Shown piece after piece: positions 15,110 to 24,338 of a DNA stretch of 36,782 bases. This DNA is from an uncultured Clostridia bacterium. Lineage in GTDB: Bacteria > Bacillota > Clostridia > Christensenellales > UBA1242. The notes under the pieces were generated by a model. The model was not told the DNA's origin. It worked only from the letters and a program-made list of their open reading frames with translations, and did not search any database. A program made the translations under genes and the position numbers. Position 1 is the stretch's first letter. The number at the start of each line of letters is the position of its first letter. The stretch lies in contig CALWKD010000016.1 in NCBI GenBank assembly GCA_944381175.1, positions 1-36,782 of the forward strand. Direction: 5' to 3'.

Positions 15110-15142
15110 AAAGGAGAAAAAACCTTTGATTATTTCTCCTTT
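15110..15142 (-). terminator. Terminator of the addBA transcript
   Basis: A 10-bp stem AAAGGAGAAA / TTTCTCCTTT (15110-15119, 15133-15142) is followed on the minus strand by ATTTTATGG. The AAAAAGGAGAAA arm is also present as a second direct copy closer to addA. It lies 27 nt after the addA stop. Confidence 0.65.
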
Positions 15143-15168
15143 TTCTGAATTTTTCTCCTTTTTCTGAA

Positions 15169-18100
15169 TTAAATATCAATTTGAATCAATTTTCCATACT
15201 TTAAAGAAAGCAAATATGCTCGGCGAACTGGCAAATTCAATCCACTCTCCAAAGCCATTTTATAGAGTTTTAATTGGTTTTTATATTTGTTTGCAAGATA
15301 CTCCTCGCTCGAACTTTGAGAATATTTGTAATCAACCAAAATGATTTCCCCTTTCTCAACGGCAAAAAAGTCAACAACACCTTGCACAAGAATTTTATCT
15401 TTGTATGGAATATTTTCCAACAAATTGCAAAGACTCTCTTTCATTATGAATTGTTTCTCTTTGTAAACAATCCCATTTCCATAAAGGTCTTTCAAAATTT
15501 TGATGTTTTTAAGCAAAATATCAAAGTCCAAAAATTTCAGACTGTCTTCCAATTGAGAAACGTTCATTGAAATTTGCCTTTCAAGGTCACTCATATTTTC
15601 AATTTTTTCAAAATCTAAAACCTTGAGAGACAGGTGGTAAGCATTTCCTTCATCAACCGTCACCCCACCAAATTTGAAATTGTCGTTTGAGTAAGGTTCA
15701 AGAAAGTCTTCAAGTTGACGCTTGTTCAGGCTCGTGACGCTCTCTTTGAGTTTGAAATTCAACTTGTCATCAAATTTGTATTTGAAATCAAGATACTCTC
15801 GAATTTTTCTCTCAACCTCTGGCAGACTCTCCAGATTTTCTTTTTGAACCTCGATTTCCTCTGGAATTTCGCTCAACTCATCAATCAAAGACACTTGAAT
15901 ATCTTCTATTTCAAAAAAGTCGGAGTTTGAAAGTTTCTCTCGCAAATCTTTTTTCGCAAAGAAAATCAAATCAAAATAACTGTCACAATCTTGAACTGAA
16001 AACCTTTTAAAAATGTTTTCATCAAATCTTCCAAACAAATACAACCTATTTTTTGCACGCGTGAGAGCGACATAGAAAATCATCAACTCTTCAACAAAAT
16101 CTTTTTTCTCTTCGGCTTTTTGAATTGCCTTCATCCTAACGGACAAAATTTCTTGGTTGTTTTCCGTATCATATTTTTTTGCTGAGAATCCAAAATCTTC
16201 ATTTATCTCAACAAGCCCATTCCTCGCGGACTTTTTCAAATTTCGGTCGCAACCCGCAAGAAAAACAATTGGATATTCAAGCCCCTTACTGTTGTGAATT
16301 GTCGTCAGCGTGATTGCATCTTCATTTCCAGAGACATCCGAAACGACGGTAATCTCCACGCTCTCAAAATAATTTATAAGCCCCGCTAAATCAAATTCAA
16401 AGCCACTTTCTGTGATTGATTGGAGGAATTTATCAATAAAATTATTTAATTTTCGCTGATTTTTCTGACTATTTATATAAGCCCCATATTCTGTCTTTTC
16501 AAACAGTTTAACAAGTGCAACTCTTGCACCAAAAATTTCAAAATTCATCTTGAAATCATTCATAAGTTGGATAAATTTTGCAAAAAATTGGTTATTTTTG
16601 ACAATTTCGCAAAGTTTTTCATCGCTTTTTTGAACAATCGCGGAAATATCTTCAAGCGAAAAACCCACCAAAGCCGAGTGCAAAATGCTGAGCATCGCAA
16701 CATCATCATCAAAGTTCAACGCAAGTTTAAGCCAGTTTAAAAGAACCCTCGCCTCCACTTCGTCAAAGAGTTCGCTTCTGGAATTTGAAAGCACTGGAAT
16801 TCCGCTCTCCAGTAGAAAACTCTCTAAATCGTCAAAAAGTTCTCCTCTGCTTCTAAACAAAATCGCAATATCGCTGAATTTACACTTTCTGAAGTTTCCA
16901 TCCTCACAAATTTCGGACTTCATAACTTCCATAATTCGATTTTTTATTGCAAAAAGTTGTTTTTTGTTTGAATTTTCAAAAATTTCCTCATCTTCTTTCA
17001 CACTGTAAATTTCTGGCAACTCTTTCTGCTCTGGCTTATCCTCAATGACCAAGTCAATGTTTATTGGTTTCGCGTTTTCTTTTTTGAATTCCTTTTTGCC
17101 CTCAAGCATCGAAGTCTGCAAATAGTCAACCCCAGCCGTCTCTTCCGTCATACAAACTTTGAAAACATCATTGACAAAATCAAGGACTTTTTGACTGCTT
17201 CTGAAATTTGATTTAAGATTGTTGACAACAGAATTTTCATCTTCTTCAAATTCTTGCATATCTTTCAGGAAAATCTCACAACTTGCAAGACGGAATCCAT
17301 AAATCCCCTGCTTAACATCGCCAACTGCGACAAAATTGCTGTTTTTTGCAACATTTTTGATTATTCGTTCTTGAATTTTGTTTGTGTCCTGATACTCGTC
17401 GACAAAAACAAATTTCACCCCGTCAAACAAATTTTCTTTCTCTGATAAGGTTTTCATATATTTTTCCAAGTCACTGAAGTCCAGACAGTTTGTCAAAGTT
17501 TTAATTCGTTCTTTCTCCGCCTCATAACCAAAAAACAATTCCAGCAAATCTTTTTCATTTGACGCCTCTTTCTGAGTCCTTGTATTGTCCTCATCCAAAA
17601 GATTTAGGTTTTTGACATCGTCAAACAATTTTTTTATGCGTTTTTTAATCAAATTAAGCGTCTCAACGACTTCCTCTCCCACTTCCTTTTTCTTTGGAAG
17701 CATCGGGAATTTAAATTCCTCAACGCCCTTTGCAAGAGCAAAAATATCCTCGCTTGCCAAAATTTGAGAAAGGGAATTCCGCAAAAGAAACTCAAAATCA
17801 CCCGTATGAAGCCTTTCAACCTCTTCCAAAAGTCTCAAAATCTCACTTTTTGTCTCTTGAAACAAAAATGAAAGTGCATTGTCGAAATATTTTTCACTTT
17901 CAACAAAATTTTTCTTCAAAAATTCTTCTTTGTCCGCCACCGCATCTGTCAGTTTCTCGACTTCAAACATAATCTTTTTAAGCAACGATTTGTCATTTTT
18001 GTAGAATTTCATTAAGTTTAGATATTTGTCTTGGTGCGAATTTTTGAAGTTGTTCAAAGCATTTTCAAAAGCTTCATTTTTGATTTTTTGCGAAAGATTT

Positions 18101-18459
18101 TCGTCCGCAACAACAAAATTTGAGTTCAAACCTATCAAATTTGCGTATTTTTTGAGCATTTTTTCGCAAAATGCGTGAATTGTTGAGATGTTTGAAATCG
18201 ACAAAGCATCAAGTTGCTCGATGACAAACGGGTCATTCCCCATTTCCCTTAAACTCTTCTGAAGCCTCTCTTTCATCTCCGATGCAGCAGCCTTGGTGAA
18301 TGTCAAAATGACAAAATCTTTCACAGGCACTCTTTTTTCGCAAATAAGTTCCGTGATGTATTTGATGACGACATAGGTCTTGCCACTGCCCGCTGAAGCA
18401 CTGACCAACATATTCTTTTTGTCATTTTTTAGCACTCTTTCCTGCTCTTCAATTATCAT
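15169..18459 (-). CDS. addA: ATP-dependent helicase/nuclease subunit A
   Basis: This 1096-residue protein is the helicase and second nuclease of the AddAB double-strand-break resection complex. Walker A is ASAGSGKT (21-28), followed by the UvrD-type FVILTFTKAAASEMKERL motif, FVFVDEYQDTN (motif II), VGDVKQGIYGFRLA (motif III), the LTTIHNSKGLEYPIVFL motif and FYVALTRAKNRLYLFG (motif VI). The C-terminal PD-(D/E)XK nuclease is visible as QGVVDFF, then IILVDYKYSQ. The length is slightly below the 1,200 or so usual in Bacillus. The start overlaps addB by 11 nt with GAAGAGGCG before the ATG, so the two subunits are co-translated. Confidence 0.95.
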   Translation of the reverse strand: MIIEEQERVLKNDKKNMLVSASAGSGKTYVVIKYITELICEKRVPVKDFVILTFTKAAASEMKERLQKSLREMGNDPFVIEQLDALSISNISTIHAFCEKMLKKYANLIGLNSNFVVADENLSQKIKNEAFENALNNFKNSHQDKYLNLMKFYKNDKSLLKKIMFEVEKLTDAVADKEEFLKKNFVESEKYFDNALSFLFQETKSEILRLLEEVERLHTGDFEFLLRNSLSQILASEDIFALAKGVEEFKFPMLPKKKEVGEEVVETLNLIKKRIKKLFDDVKNLNLLDEDNTRTQKEASNEKDLLELFFGYEAEKERIKTLTNCLDFSDLEKYMKTLSEKENLFDGVKFVFVDEYQDTNKIQERIIKNVAKNSNFVAVGDVKQGIYGFRLASCEIFLKDMQEFEEDENSVVNNLKSNFRSSQKVLDFVNDVFKVCMTEETAGVDYLQTSMLEGKKEFKKENAKPINIDLVIEDKPEQKELPEIYSVKEDEEIFENSNKKQLFAIKNRIMEVMKSEICEDGNFRKCKFSDIAILFRSRGELFDDLESFLLESGIPVLSNSRSELFDEVEARVLLNWLKLALNFDDDVAMLSILHSALVGFSLEDISAIVQKSDEKLCEIVKNNQFFAKFIQLMNDFKMNFEIFGARVALVKLFEKTEYGAYINSQKNQRKLNNFIDKFLQSITESGFEFDLAGLINYFESVEITVVSDVSGNEDAITLTTIHNSKGLEYPIVFLAGCDRNLKKSARNGLVEINEDFGFSAKKYDTENNQEILSVRMKAIQKAEEKKDFVEELMIFYVALTRAKNRLYLFGRFDENIFKRFSVQDCDSYFDLIFFAKKDLREKLSNSDFFEIEDIQVSLIDELSEIPEEIEVQKENLESLPEVERKIREYLDFKYKFDDKLNFKLKESVTSLNKRQLEDFLEPYSNDNFKFGGVTVDEGNAYHLSLKVLDFEKIENMSDLERQISMNVSQLEDSLKFLDFDILLKNIKILKDLYGNGIVYKEKQFIMKESLCNLLENIPYKDKILVQGVVDFFAVEKGEIILVDYKYSQSSSEEYLANKYKNQLKLYKMALESGLNLPVRRAYLLSLKYGKLIQIDI

Positions 18460-21400
18460 CGCCTCTTCCCTTTAAAAACTCATCCGAAACGCTCTGCATC
18501 ATTCGATATCCATCGCTGTCCCTATGTCCACACACAGACTTGTATGGACAATTTTCACACTCGCCCTTAAACGGCTTGTCCAAAACAAATCCCTCTCGAA
18601 GTTCCCCAATGGCGTTTTGTGAAACCTCCACCGCATAATCAAACAAATCTCCAAAATTTGCAGTTGGATTTCCTCCTTTAAACGAAAATTCACCTTCTTT
18701 TGCACTTTTCTTCCTCGAAAAACCAACTATATCACTCTTTTCATCACTTACCTCAAGCCTTTTGTCTGTCGCATAAACCACCTCATCATCTGCAAGTGTA
18801 AGCCCGTTAAATCTGACCCCAGTTTTCCCTTTTGAGTATTTTGTTTGACAATCAAAATAATACACTCCCCCGCACTCAAGCGAAAGTCGTTTTTTCATAC
18901 TGTTTGCGTACAAAAATAGTTGCAATTTTCTTCCATAAAAGAGATCTTTTTTTATGGATTGAGTCTTCCCAGTCTTATAATCTATAATTCGGAAATATTT
19001 GTCAAACACATCTGTTCTGTCGACATAGCCGACAAGCCTCGTCCCGTTTGCAAACCTGTCATCAATTCGCTGTTCGAGAAGTTTCGGTCTGAAACTGCTG
19101 ACGCTCTGCTCATAAACCGTATTTTTAAGCACAATTCGAGCCTCTCCCCTCAAATAATCAAGGAAATGTTTTCTTTGCAAAATCTTTTCGTGATAAACAT
19201 TTTTGGAAATTTCATTGACATTTTTTCTCAAAAAAACGTCGACGTCATCAATTTTTAACTTTCCAACCTCACCAAACTCTTCCACAAATTTTTGCAAAAC
19301 TGCGTGAATAAAGACACCAAAAAGCCTTTTGTTTGGTTCGATATTTTCATTCTCTTTTATCCCAAGCCCATAACTTACAAAATGTTTAAACGGGCACTTG
19401 AAATATGTCTCAAGTTGTGATGCGGACACTTTGCCGTTTTTCAGCAAAAGACCTTTCGTCTCTTCAGGCAAACACTCAACCCTCTTTTGCTCAAAAATTT
19501 CATTCTCCAAAATATTTTTGACCGCGCCCTCAAATCTGATTGGAAGACAATTTTTTGATTTCATCATTGCATAAGCGGTTGGAAGATTGCCTTTGCACCA
19601 TAGATTAAACATCAAATTTTCGATTTTTTGCTCTTCTGACAGTTGTGGCAAATTTATATTTTCAAAACTTTCAGTGTGCAAAATATTTTCGCCAAAAATC
19701 TTTCGCAAATCTTTGACGAAATTTGGGATTTGGCTCTGCCTGCCATCCTCAACCGCTGGATAGCAAACCACAAGTCTTTCCTTTGCGTGCAACAGGCATT
19801 CAAAAAGTTTCAATCGACTTCGCCTATTTAAAACCTTTATGGTCGGCTCAATCAAAAAATTCAGTCTCAGTTTTTCAATGTCATTGTCGTCGATTATGCC
19901 AGTGTCACTTCTGGTGTTTGGCAAAGCGTTTGAAGTCGCGCCCAGCACAAAAAGAGTGTCAACATCCTCAAAATAACTCTTCGACACATCACCCACATAG
20001 ACCGCATCAATGTAAGTTGGAACAGTCTCAACCTTGACACTTTGCAGTGCAAGAGTAAATAGATTTTTAAAGTCAGGCAGGCTCATCTTTTCTTCCTCGC
20101 CCAACGAAATCAGTTTTTCCATAACCTGCAAAATCAAATCTCTTGCCTGCGAGTTTTGACTCTCCTCCTTGAAAAACCTCTCAGCAGATAAAGATTTGAT
20201 AAGTTTGTCATATTGTCCACTGCACAGTTCGACAATTTGTTTGATTGTCAAAATTAAATCGTTTATTTTTTGTCCCTTGCACAAACTTTCGGTCAAAGAA
20301 ACAATCTTCTCAAATTCTGGAAATCGCTCCAAGAATTCTTCACTATTTTCAATATTCAAATATGAAATATCTTTTAAAATCTGTTCTTTATTTTCACTCT
20401 CGACAAGAGGAGAACTTACAACATATTGCAATCTTTCTTTGTTGAACCCCAACAGCGAAATGTCAATAAGTTTAAGCAAAAACCTGCAAAGAATTGTGTT
20501 TGTAAGGTCAGTTGCCTCATCGCTGTAAAAGGAAATCCCACTCTTTTCAAATATCTCTTTGATTTTTTCGTAATATCCCTCATCTGAGACAGCAACTGCA
20601 AAATTTTTGTATTCTTTCCCTTTAAAAACGCAACTTTTTATGTATTTTGCAACAAATTCTGCCTCATCCTGCTTATTTTTTGCGAGAACATTTAAAAAAT
20701 AATCGTCATATACGCCCTCTTGCACATCAAAACCAAACAGCTTTTTGACGATTTTCAATCTTCTTTCATCAAGCGAGGTCGGGAAATTTTCATTCTCCAC
20801 AACAAGAGACTTCTCCTTTGCAATGGCAGTAACCTTTTTCATTATGTCATCTTCAAAAATGAAGGCGTTGTTTTGCGAAATTGGTCTACTCACCCCAATG
20901 ACAACCCTCCCAACAAGCGTCGCCAGTTTGCAAATAAACTCGTGAATTTCAAGAGAAAAACTGTCAAAATTTGCAAAAAATAAGTTTATTTTTGATAATT
21001 TCAATGATTTTTCTGCATTTTCTGAACAAAATTCCAAGAGTTTTGACAAATCCAGTTTTTCGCCCAACAACTCTTCATACTTCTCATACACGATTTTCAG
21101 GTCGTGCATTTTTCTGTCCAAAACCTCATCTCCAACTTTTTTGATGTTTTCAGGATAGATTTTGCAACCTTTGAATTGTTTGATGATTTGAAGTAATTTC
21201 ACGCACAAATCAACATCGCATTGCCCAAAATATTGGAAATCTTTTTCCGCCCACTTCACAGCACGATAGATATTGAAAGTCTCTTCAATCCCACTCACCC
21301 TTTGATATGGAATATTTTCGCTTCTGAGAATATAACTTGCAAGTTTTGAAATTCCGACCACCTCGACATTGAAAACAGTTTTTAAGTTCAATGTGTCGAA

Positions 21401-21541
21401 AAGCAAACTCTCTGCTTGCATTGAAAAAGTGTCGGGCACAACCAAAAGGTTATATTCGTCCGACTTTGAAACATCAATTTGTTTGATGGTGTTCACGCAG
21501 GCTTGAAATATACTCTCGCCAGTGATAAGTTTTATCTCCAT
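18449..21541 (-). CDS. addB: ATP-dependent nuclease subunit B
   Basis: This 1030-residue protein is the partner of AddA. The C-terminal nuclease domain shows FRIIDYKTGK and the iron-sulfur Cys set: one Cys in YFKCPFKHF and three in CENCPYKSVCGHR. The N-terminus (MEIKLITGESIFQACVNTIK) lacks the GxxGxGKT Walker A of Bacillus AddB, so ATP binding by this subunit is probably lost, as in RexB-type proteins. The gene starts 37 nt after the end of the Myb-like gene, and that gap contains TTGATT-17-TAAAAT with only 6 nt to the ATG, so the message is probably leaderless. Confidence 0.92.
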   Translation of the reverse strand: MEIKLITGESIFQACVNTIKQIDVSKSDEYNLLVVPDTFSMQAESLLFDTLNLKTVFNVEVVGISKLASYILRSENIPYQRVSGIEETFNIYRAVKWAEKDFQYFGQCDVDLCVKLLQIIKQFKGCKIYPENIKKVGDEVLDRKMHDLKIVYEKYEELLGEKLDLSKLLEFCSENAEKSLKLSKINLFFANFDSFSLEIHEFICKLATLVGRVVIGVSRPISQNNAFIFEDDIMKKVTAIAKEKSLVVENENFPTSLDERRLKIVKKLFGFDVQEGVYDDYFLNVLAKNKQDEAEFVAKYIKSCVFKGKEYKNFAVAVSDEGYYEKIKEIFEKSGISFYSDEATDLTNTILCRFLLKLIDISLLGFNKERLQYVVSSPLVESENKEQILKDISYLNIENSEEFLERFPEFEKIVSLTESLCKGQKINDLILTIKQIVELCSGQYDKLIKSLSAERFFKEESQNSQARDLILQVMEKLISLGEEEKMSLPDFKNLFTLALQSVKVETVPTYIDAVYVGDVSKSYFEDVDTLFVLGATSNALPNTRSDTGIIDDNDIEKLRLNFLIEPTIKVLNRRSRLKLFECLLHAKERLVVCYPAVEDGRQSQIPNFVKDLRKIFGENILHTESFENINLPQLSEEQKIENLMFNLWCKGNLPTAYAMMKSKNCLPIRFEGAVKNILENEIFEQKRVECLPEETKGLLLKNGKVSASQLETYFKCPFKHFVSYGLGIKENENIEPNKRLFGVFIHAVLQKFVEEFGEVGKLKIDDVDVFLRKNVNEISKNVYHEKILQRKHFLDYLRGEARIVLKNTVYEQSVSSFRPKLLEQRIDDRFANGTRLVGYVDRTDVFDKYFRIIDYKTGKTQSIKKDLFYGRKLQLFLYANSMKKRLSLECGGVYYFDCQTKYSKGKTGVRFNGLTLADDEVVYATDKRLEVSDEKSDIVGFSRKKSAKEGEFSFKGGNPTANFGDLFDYAVEVSQNAIGELREGFVLDKPFKGECENCPYKSVCGHRDSDGYRMMQSVSDEFLKGRGDDN

Positions 21542-21547
21542 ACGGGA

Positions 21548-21576
21548 ATTTTATCACACTTGCCAGAACAAATCAA
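21548..21576 (-). promoter_or_regulatory. Promoter for leaderless addB mRNA
   Basis: On the minus strand TTGATT (21571-21576), 17 nt and TAAAAT (21548-21553) are followed by TCCCGT and the addB ATG. No Shine-Dalgarno is visible. The spacing matches that of other start-proximal promoters in this window. Confidence 0.5.
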
Positions 21577-21577
21577 A

Positions 21578-22324
21578 TTATTTTAAATTTTCGGTTGATT
21601 TTTCATACTTTCTTTTCTCCAAATGCGATTTCAACATCTTGGTTTTGTCAAGTGAAAGACTCTCAAGCCTTGTCTTGAGGTTTTCGTTTTCCTTTTTCAA
21701 ATCCTCAAACTCCTGCCTAAGCGCCGAAATCTCTTTGTCTTTTCTCCCCAAGTCGACAAACGCCTTCTTCAAAAGATAAGCGGACGACTGTTTTTCCAAC
21801 TTTGTCTTTTCCATAAACTCATCAATCGCCGTCTTTTTTATGAGTTTGACAAGCCCCATAAACAAACTGTTTATGTCGCTCTCCGTCAAAAGTTTCTGTC
21901 TTTGCTTAAAGACGATGATGTTGTTTTTCTTATCTTTCTTTTTCATATTTTGATACTTGTTTTGAAACCTTGTCATTTCGGTCAAATCGCCACCACTCAA
22001 TTTTTGACACGCCGTGCGAACGGAATCACCATCAGCCACCAGTTTGTCAATGTCCTCAAGCAACTTCTTCTCTTGCGACTCACTGAAATGTGCAAAGTGT
22101 GTCTTTTCGTGATTTTCAAGCGAAATTCCAAGAAAATCGCATCTTTTTTTGTCAATTTTCAAATTTTCAACCTCTTTATAATAATAATTTCTCACGCTGT
22201 TTGGTTTTCTTGAATACTTCTTCGCGTGCGAAACAAAGGCGAGTTTGAGAGACTCTCCCCTCTTTTTGCAATCCTCAACTGCCTCAAACAAATCTTTCAC
22301 TTCAACATTTTTCCAAATTTTCAT
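21578..22324 (-). CDS. Myb/SANT-like DNA-binding protein with coiled coil
   Basis: The protein has 248 residues from the ATG behind AAGGAGAAATTT; a TTG six codons upstream is less likely because it precedes the ribosome binding site. The first unit (about 3-53) has a SANT-like spacing of hydrophobic residues and ends KKYSRKPNSVRNYYYKEV, resembling the Myb-like domain of RsfA-type regulators. A second, more diverged unit lies at about 75-125 (SESQEKKLLEDIDKLVADGD). The C-terminal 80 residues are a Lys/Glu-rich coiled coil. RsfA proteins regulate gene expression in the Bacillus prespore; whether that holds here is unknown. The gene lies directly upstream of addB. Confidence 0.6.
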   Translation of the reverse strand: MKIWKNVEVKDLFEAVEDCKKRGESLKLAFVSHAKKYSRKPNSVRNYYYKEVENLKIDKKRCDFLGISLENHEKTHFAHFSESQEKKLLEDIDKLVADGDSVRTACQKLSGGDLTEMTRFQNKYQNMKKKDKKNNIIVFKQRQKLLTESDINSLFMGLVKLIKKTAIDEFMEKTKLEKQSSAYLLKKAFVDLGRKDKEISALRQEFEDLKKENENLKTRLESLSLDKTKMLKSHLEKRKYEKSTENLK

Positions 22325-22415
22325 AAATTTCTCCTTAAACAAATCATTGCCACTAAAAAAGAAATTAAACTATTTGCAAAAGTATAATCAAAAATTTTTT
22401 GTCATATATTTAAGT

Positions 22416-23288
22416 ATGAAATATTTGTTAAAAACTCCTTATCCGTGTTTGATCAAAACTCAAAACGAAACGGTGGAACTTGATGTCAACGACACTTTGC
22501 AATGCGAGGACGAACAAATCCTCTATATCTATCCAACCACGCCAGAGCAAATTCCATTTTGTGTCAATTTGGCGGTCAAAATGGATTCTCCATTTTATTC
22601 TTTTTTGAACCACAATGGGCAAAACATACTTTATCTTGAAAAAGTGCGAAAATTTGACATTTTTCAAAAAGCCGACCTAAATTTTTCTGGAAAACATTGC
22701 AAAATTCTTGTGAGCGGAAACGAAATCTCCTTTGAGACGGAAAAGCAACTTGTCAAGTGTCATTGTTTGTGCGGGAAAAAGGCTCCCGAACTTTTTAAAG
22801 CGAAAAACTTTGCCTGCGTCCAACTTCAACAAGATTTTTTCGCATATAATATGCAAACGGAAAAATTGTCACACTTCAGCGGTGATGAGGTTTTGTTCGA
22901 CAAAAATATTTTGACCATAACAAAAAAATACCACGACAGTAAGTGTCGCGAAAAGGTCTCTCAATATGAAATATCCGACGAAATAAAAATTAAAAATGAG
23001 CAGGTTATCTCCGCAAACAAGCAGGACTTTGACGATAAAAACCTCATCTCTTTCAAATTCCTTGAATGTGTGAAAGCAAACGACTATCCTCAAATTCAGT
23101 CATACCTTTCTCCGAATTTAAGCGAAACAATTGGAGAAGAGCAAATTCGTTCGTTTTTTGGATATATCTCCGACTTTTTGCCACTTTCAGCAAACGAATT
23201 TCTTGCAATTTCGTCTTCAAGCAAGAAATATGTCTCCTTTGACCTAATAAACGGCAAAATCAACGACATCTCCATTGACGAACTATGA
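22416..23288 (+). CDS. Unknown 290-residue protein
   Basis: The start at MKYLLKTPYPCL is chosen because TATAAT (22383-22388) lies just upstream and longer frames run into the divergent gene's promoter zone. No Shine-Dalgarno is seen. The N-terminal 150 residues are beta-rich with a small Cys-containing patch (KCHCLCGKK). The C-terminal part (about 200-290) is helical and reads like a small alpha/beta domain (KFLECVKANDYPQIQSYLSP) similar in tone to NTF2-like or TPR-like ends, without a firm match. Its last 6 nt overlap the convergent recO gene. Confidence 0.6.
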   Translation: MKYLLKTPYPCLIKTQNETVELDVNDTLQCEDEQILYIYPTTPEQIPFCVNLAVKMDSPFYSFLNHNGQNILYLEKVRKFDIFQKADLNFSGKHCKILVSGNEISFETEKQLVKCHCLCGKKAPELFKAKNFACVQLQQDFFAYNMQTEKLSHFSGDEVLFDKNILTITKKYHDSKCREKVSQYEISDEIKIKNEQVISANKQDFDDKNLISFKFLECVKANDYPQIQSYLSPNLSETIGEEQIRSFFGYISDFLPLSANEFLAISSSSKKYVSFDLINGKINDISIDEL

Positions 23289-24011
23289 CAAAATTCCAAT
23301 CATTTTAAGATTTCTCTCAAAGTGAGACTCAAAATTTTTCACAAGCACTCTCAAAAGCCCGAGTTCGCTTCCCTCTGCAAGTTTCAATGTGGAAAGTTTT
23401 TCCAAGTCGCAATTTGAGAGAATTTTAAGAGCAGAATATGTCGTTTTTGCAAGTTCCTCACTTCCAAAGCCCTTGCAATTTCCGCAAACCAGTTCCCCAC
23501 TTTGATAGTCAAAATAGAATTTTTCGATTGTTCTTGCTCCACAGCAAGAACATTTTTCTGTGTTTATCGGGAAACCATAGATTTTAAAAAGTTCAATCAA
23601 AAACTTGTCAAGCACCAAGCCTTGCGAAACCTCCTCAAAACAAAGCGATTTCAAACACCTGAGAAGAAGCACAAAAACCGCTTTTCTCTCTCCAACTCCC
23701 GAAAACTCAAGGCCGTTCACCACCTCAAGCAATGCAATTCCCCCAAAATACCTATCTGGGTCATCGCCGATTTCGTGAAAGGTTTCTAAGGATGAAAAGC
23801 CTGTCACAACTTGTCCAAATTTTCCATTTTCAAGCAAAAATTCGCCAAAACAGAAGAGGTTTTGTGCAATTTTCATCTTGGCGTTTGCTCCTTTAACCCC
23901 CTTAAGTGTCGCCCAAGTCTTTCCTTTTTCAATAGAAAAAAGAAGAATATTTTTATCCTTCTCCTTTCTGTCGGCAGTTTTTATAACAATTGCTTGAACT
24001 TTTTCTGTCAT
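23283..24011 (-). CDS. recO: DNA repair protein RecO
   Basis: This 242-residue protein has the RecO layout: an N-terminal OB-fold (about 1-80, MTEKVQAIVIKTADRKEKDK) and a helical C-terminal domain with a zinc site (CSCCGA and CGNCKG, about residues 147-180). RecO loads RecA on SSB-coated gaps together with RecR. The gene lies 5 nt downstream of a yqzL-like gene, the same order as in Bacillus. A GAAGGGAAG sequence precedes the ATG. The 3' end overlaps the convergent gene by 6 nt. Confidence 0.9.
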   Translation of the reverse strand: MTEKVQAIVIKTADRKEKDKNILLFSIEKGKTWATLKGVKGANAKMKIAQNLFCFGEFLLENGKFGQVVTGFSSLETFHEIGDDPDRYFGGIALLEVVNGLEFSGVGERKAVFVLLLRCLKSLCFEEVSQGLVLDKFLIELFKIYGFPINTEKCSCCGARTIEKFYFDYQSGELVCGNCKGFGSEELAKTTYSALKILSNCDLEKLSTLKLAEGSELGLLRVLVKNFESHFERNLKMIGILS

Positions 24012-24016
24012 AGAAG

Positions 24017-24166
24017 TTACTTCCCTTCATTCTTGCCTTTGTCACCCTGAGCAACCTTTGCTGGAATTTTGTAGCGTCTGTTTATCATATCTCGTGCGAT
24101 GTCGGGGTTTCCAGTCATTTTGAACGCAGCCCAATCAAGTTCTTCATAAATATCAAGAAAACTCAT
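24017..24166 (-). CDS. yqzL: YqzL-like small protein
   Basis: A 49-residue peptide is encoded from the ATG behind GGGAGGGGAAT; the longer frame has no ribosome binding site. The core LDWAAFKMTGNPDIARDMINR resembles the YqzL motif (W-x-x-F-x-x-T-G-N, then a short helix). In Bacillus yqzL also sits directly before recO. The function of the family is not known. The charged tail (AQGDKGKNEGK) is extra. Confidence 0.6.
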   Translation of the reverse strand: MSFLDIYEELDWAAFKMTGNPDIARDMINRRYKIPAKVAQGDKGKNEGK

Positions 24167-24308
24167 ATTCCCCTCCCAACTTATAGAATGTGCAAAACAC
24201 AAGCGCTTATTCCAAGAAAGAATGGTCTCAAATGAACAAAATCCTTTCTTATAGATATTGTAAAATATCCAGAGAAGAAAATCAAATGATTTTTAGGAAA
24301 ATATGTAA

Positions 24309-24330
24309 TGTGCCAAAAAGGCACATTTTT
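24309..24330. terminator. Hairpin terminator
   Basis: TGTGCC and GGCACA pair around AAAAA, followed by TTTTT on the plus strand. On the minus strand it lies 9 nt after the end of the jelly-roll-like gene and is followed by TTACATATTTT, so it can serve that gene as a weaker terminator. Confidence 0.7.
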
Positions 24331-24338
24331 CGCTAGGT

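Noticed and set aside
22245..22415. Upstream extension of the 290-residue gene
   Set aside because: The extra codons overlap the divergent gene and its ribosome binding site, and a TATAAT box lies inside the extension.
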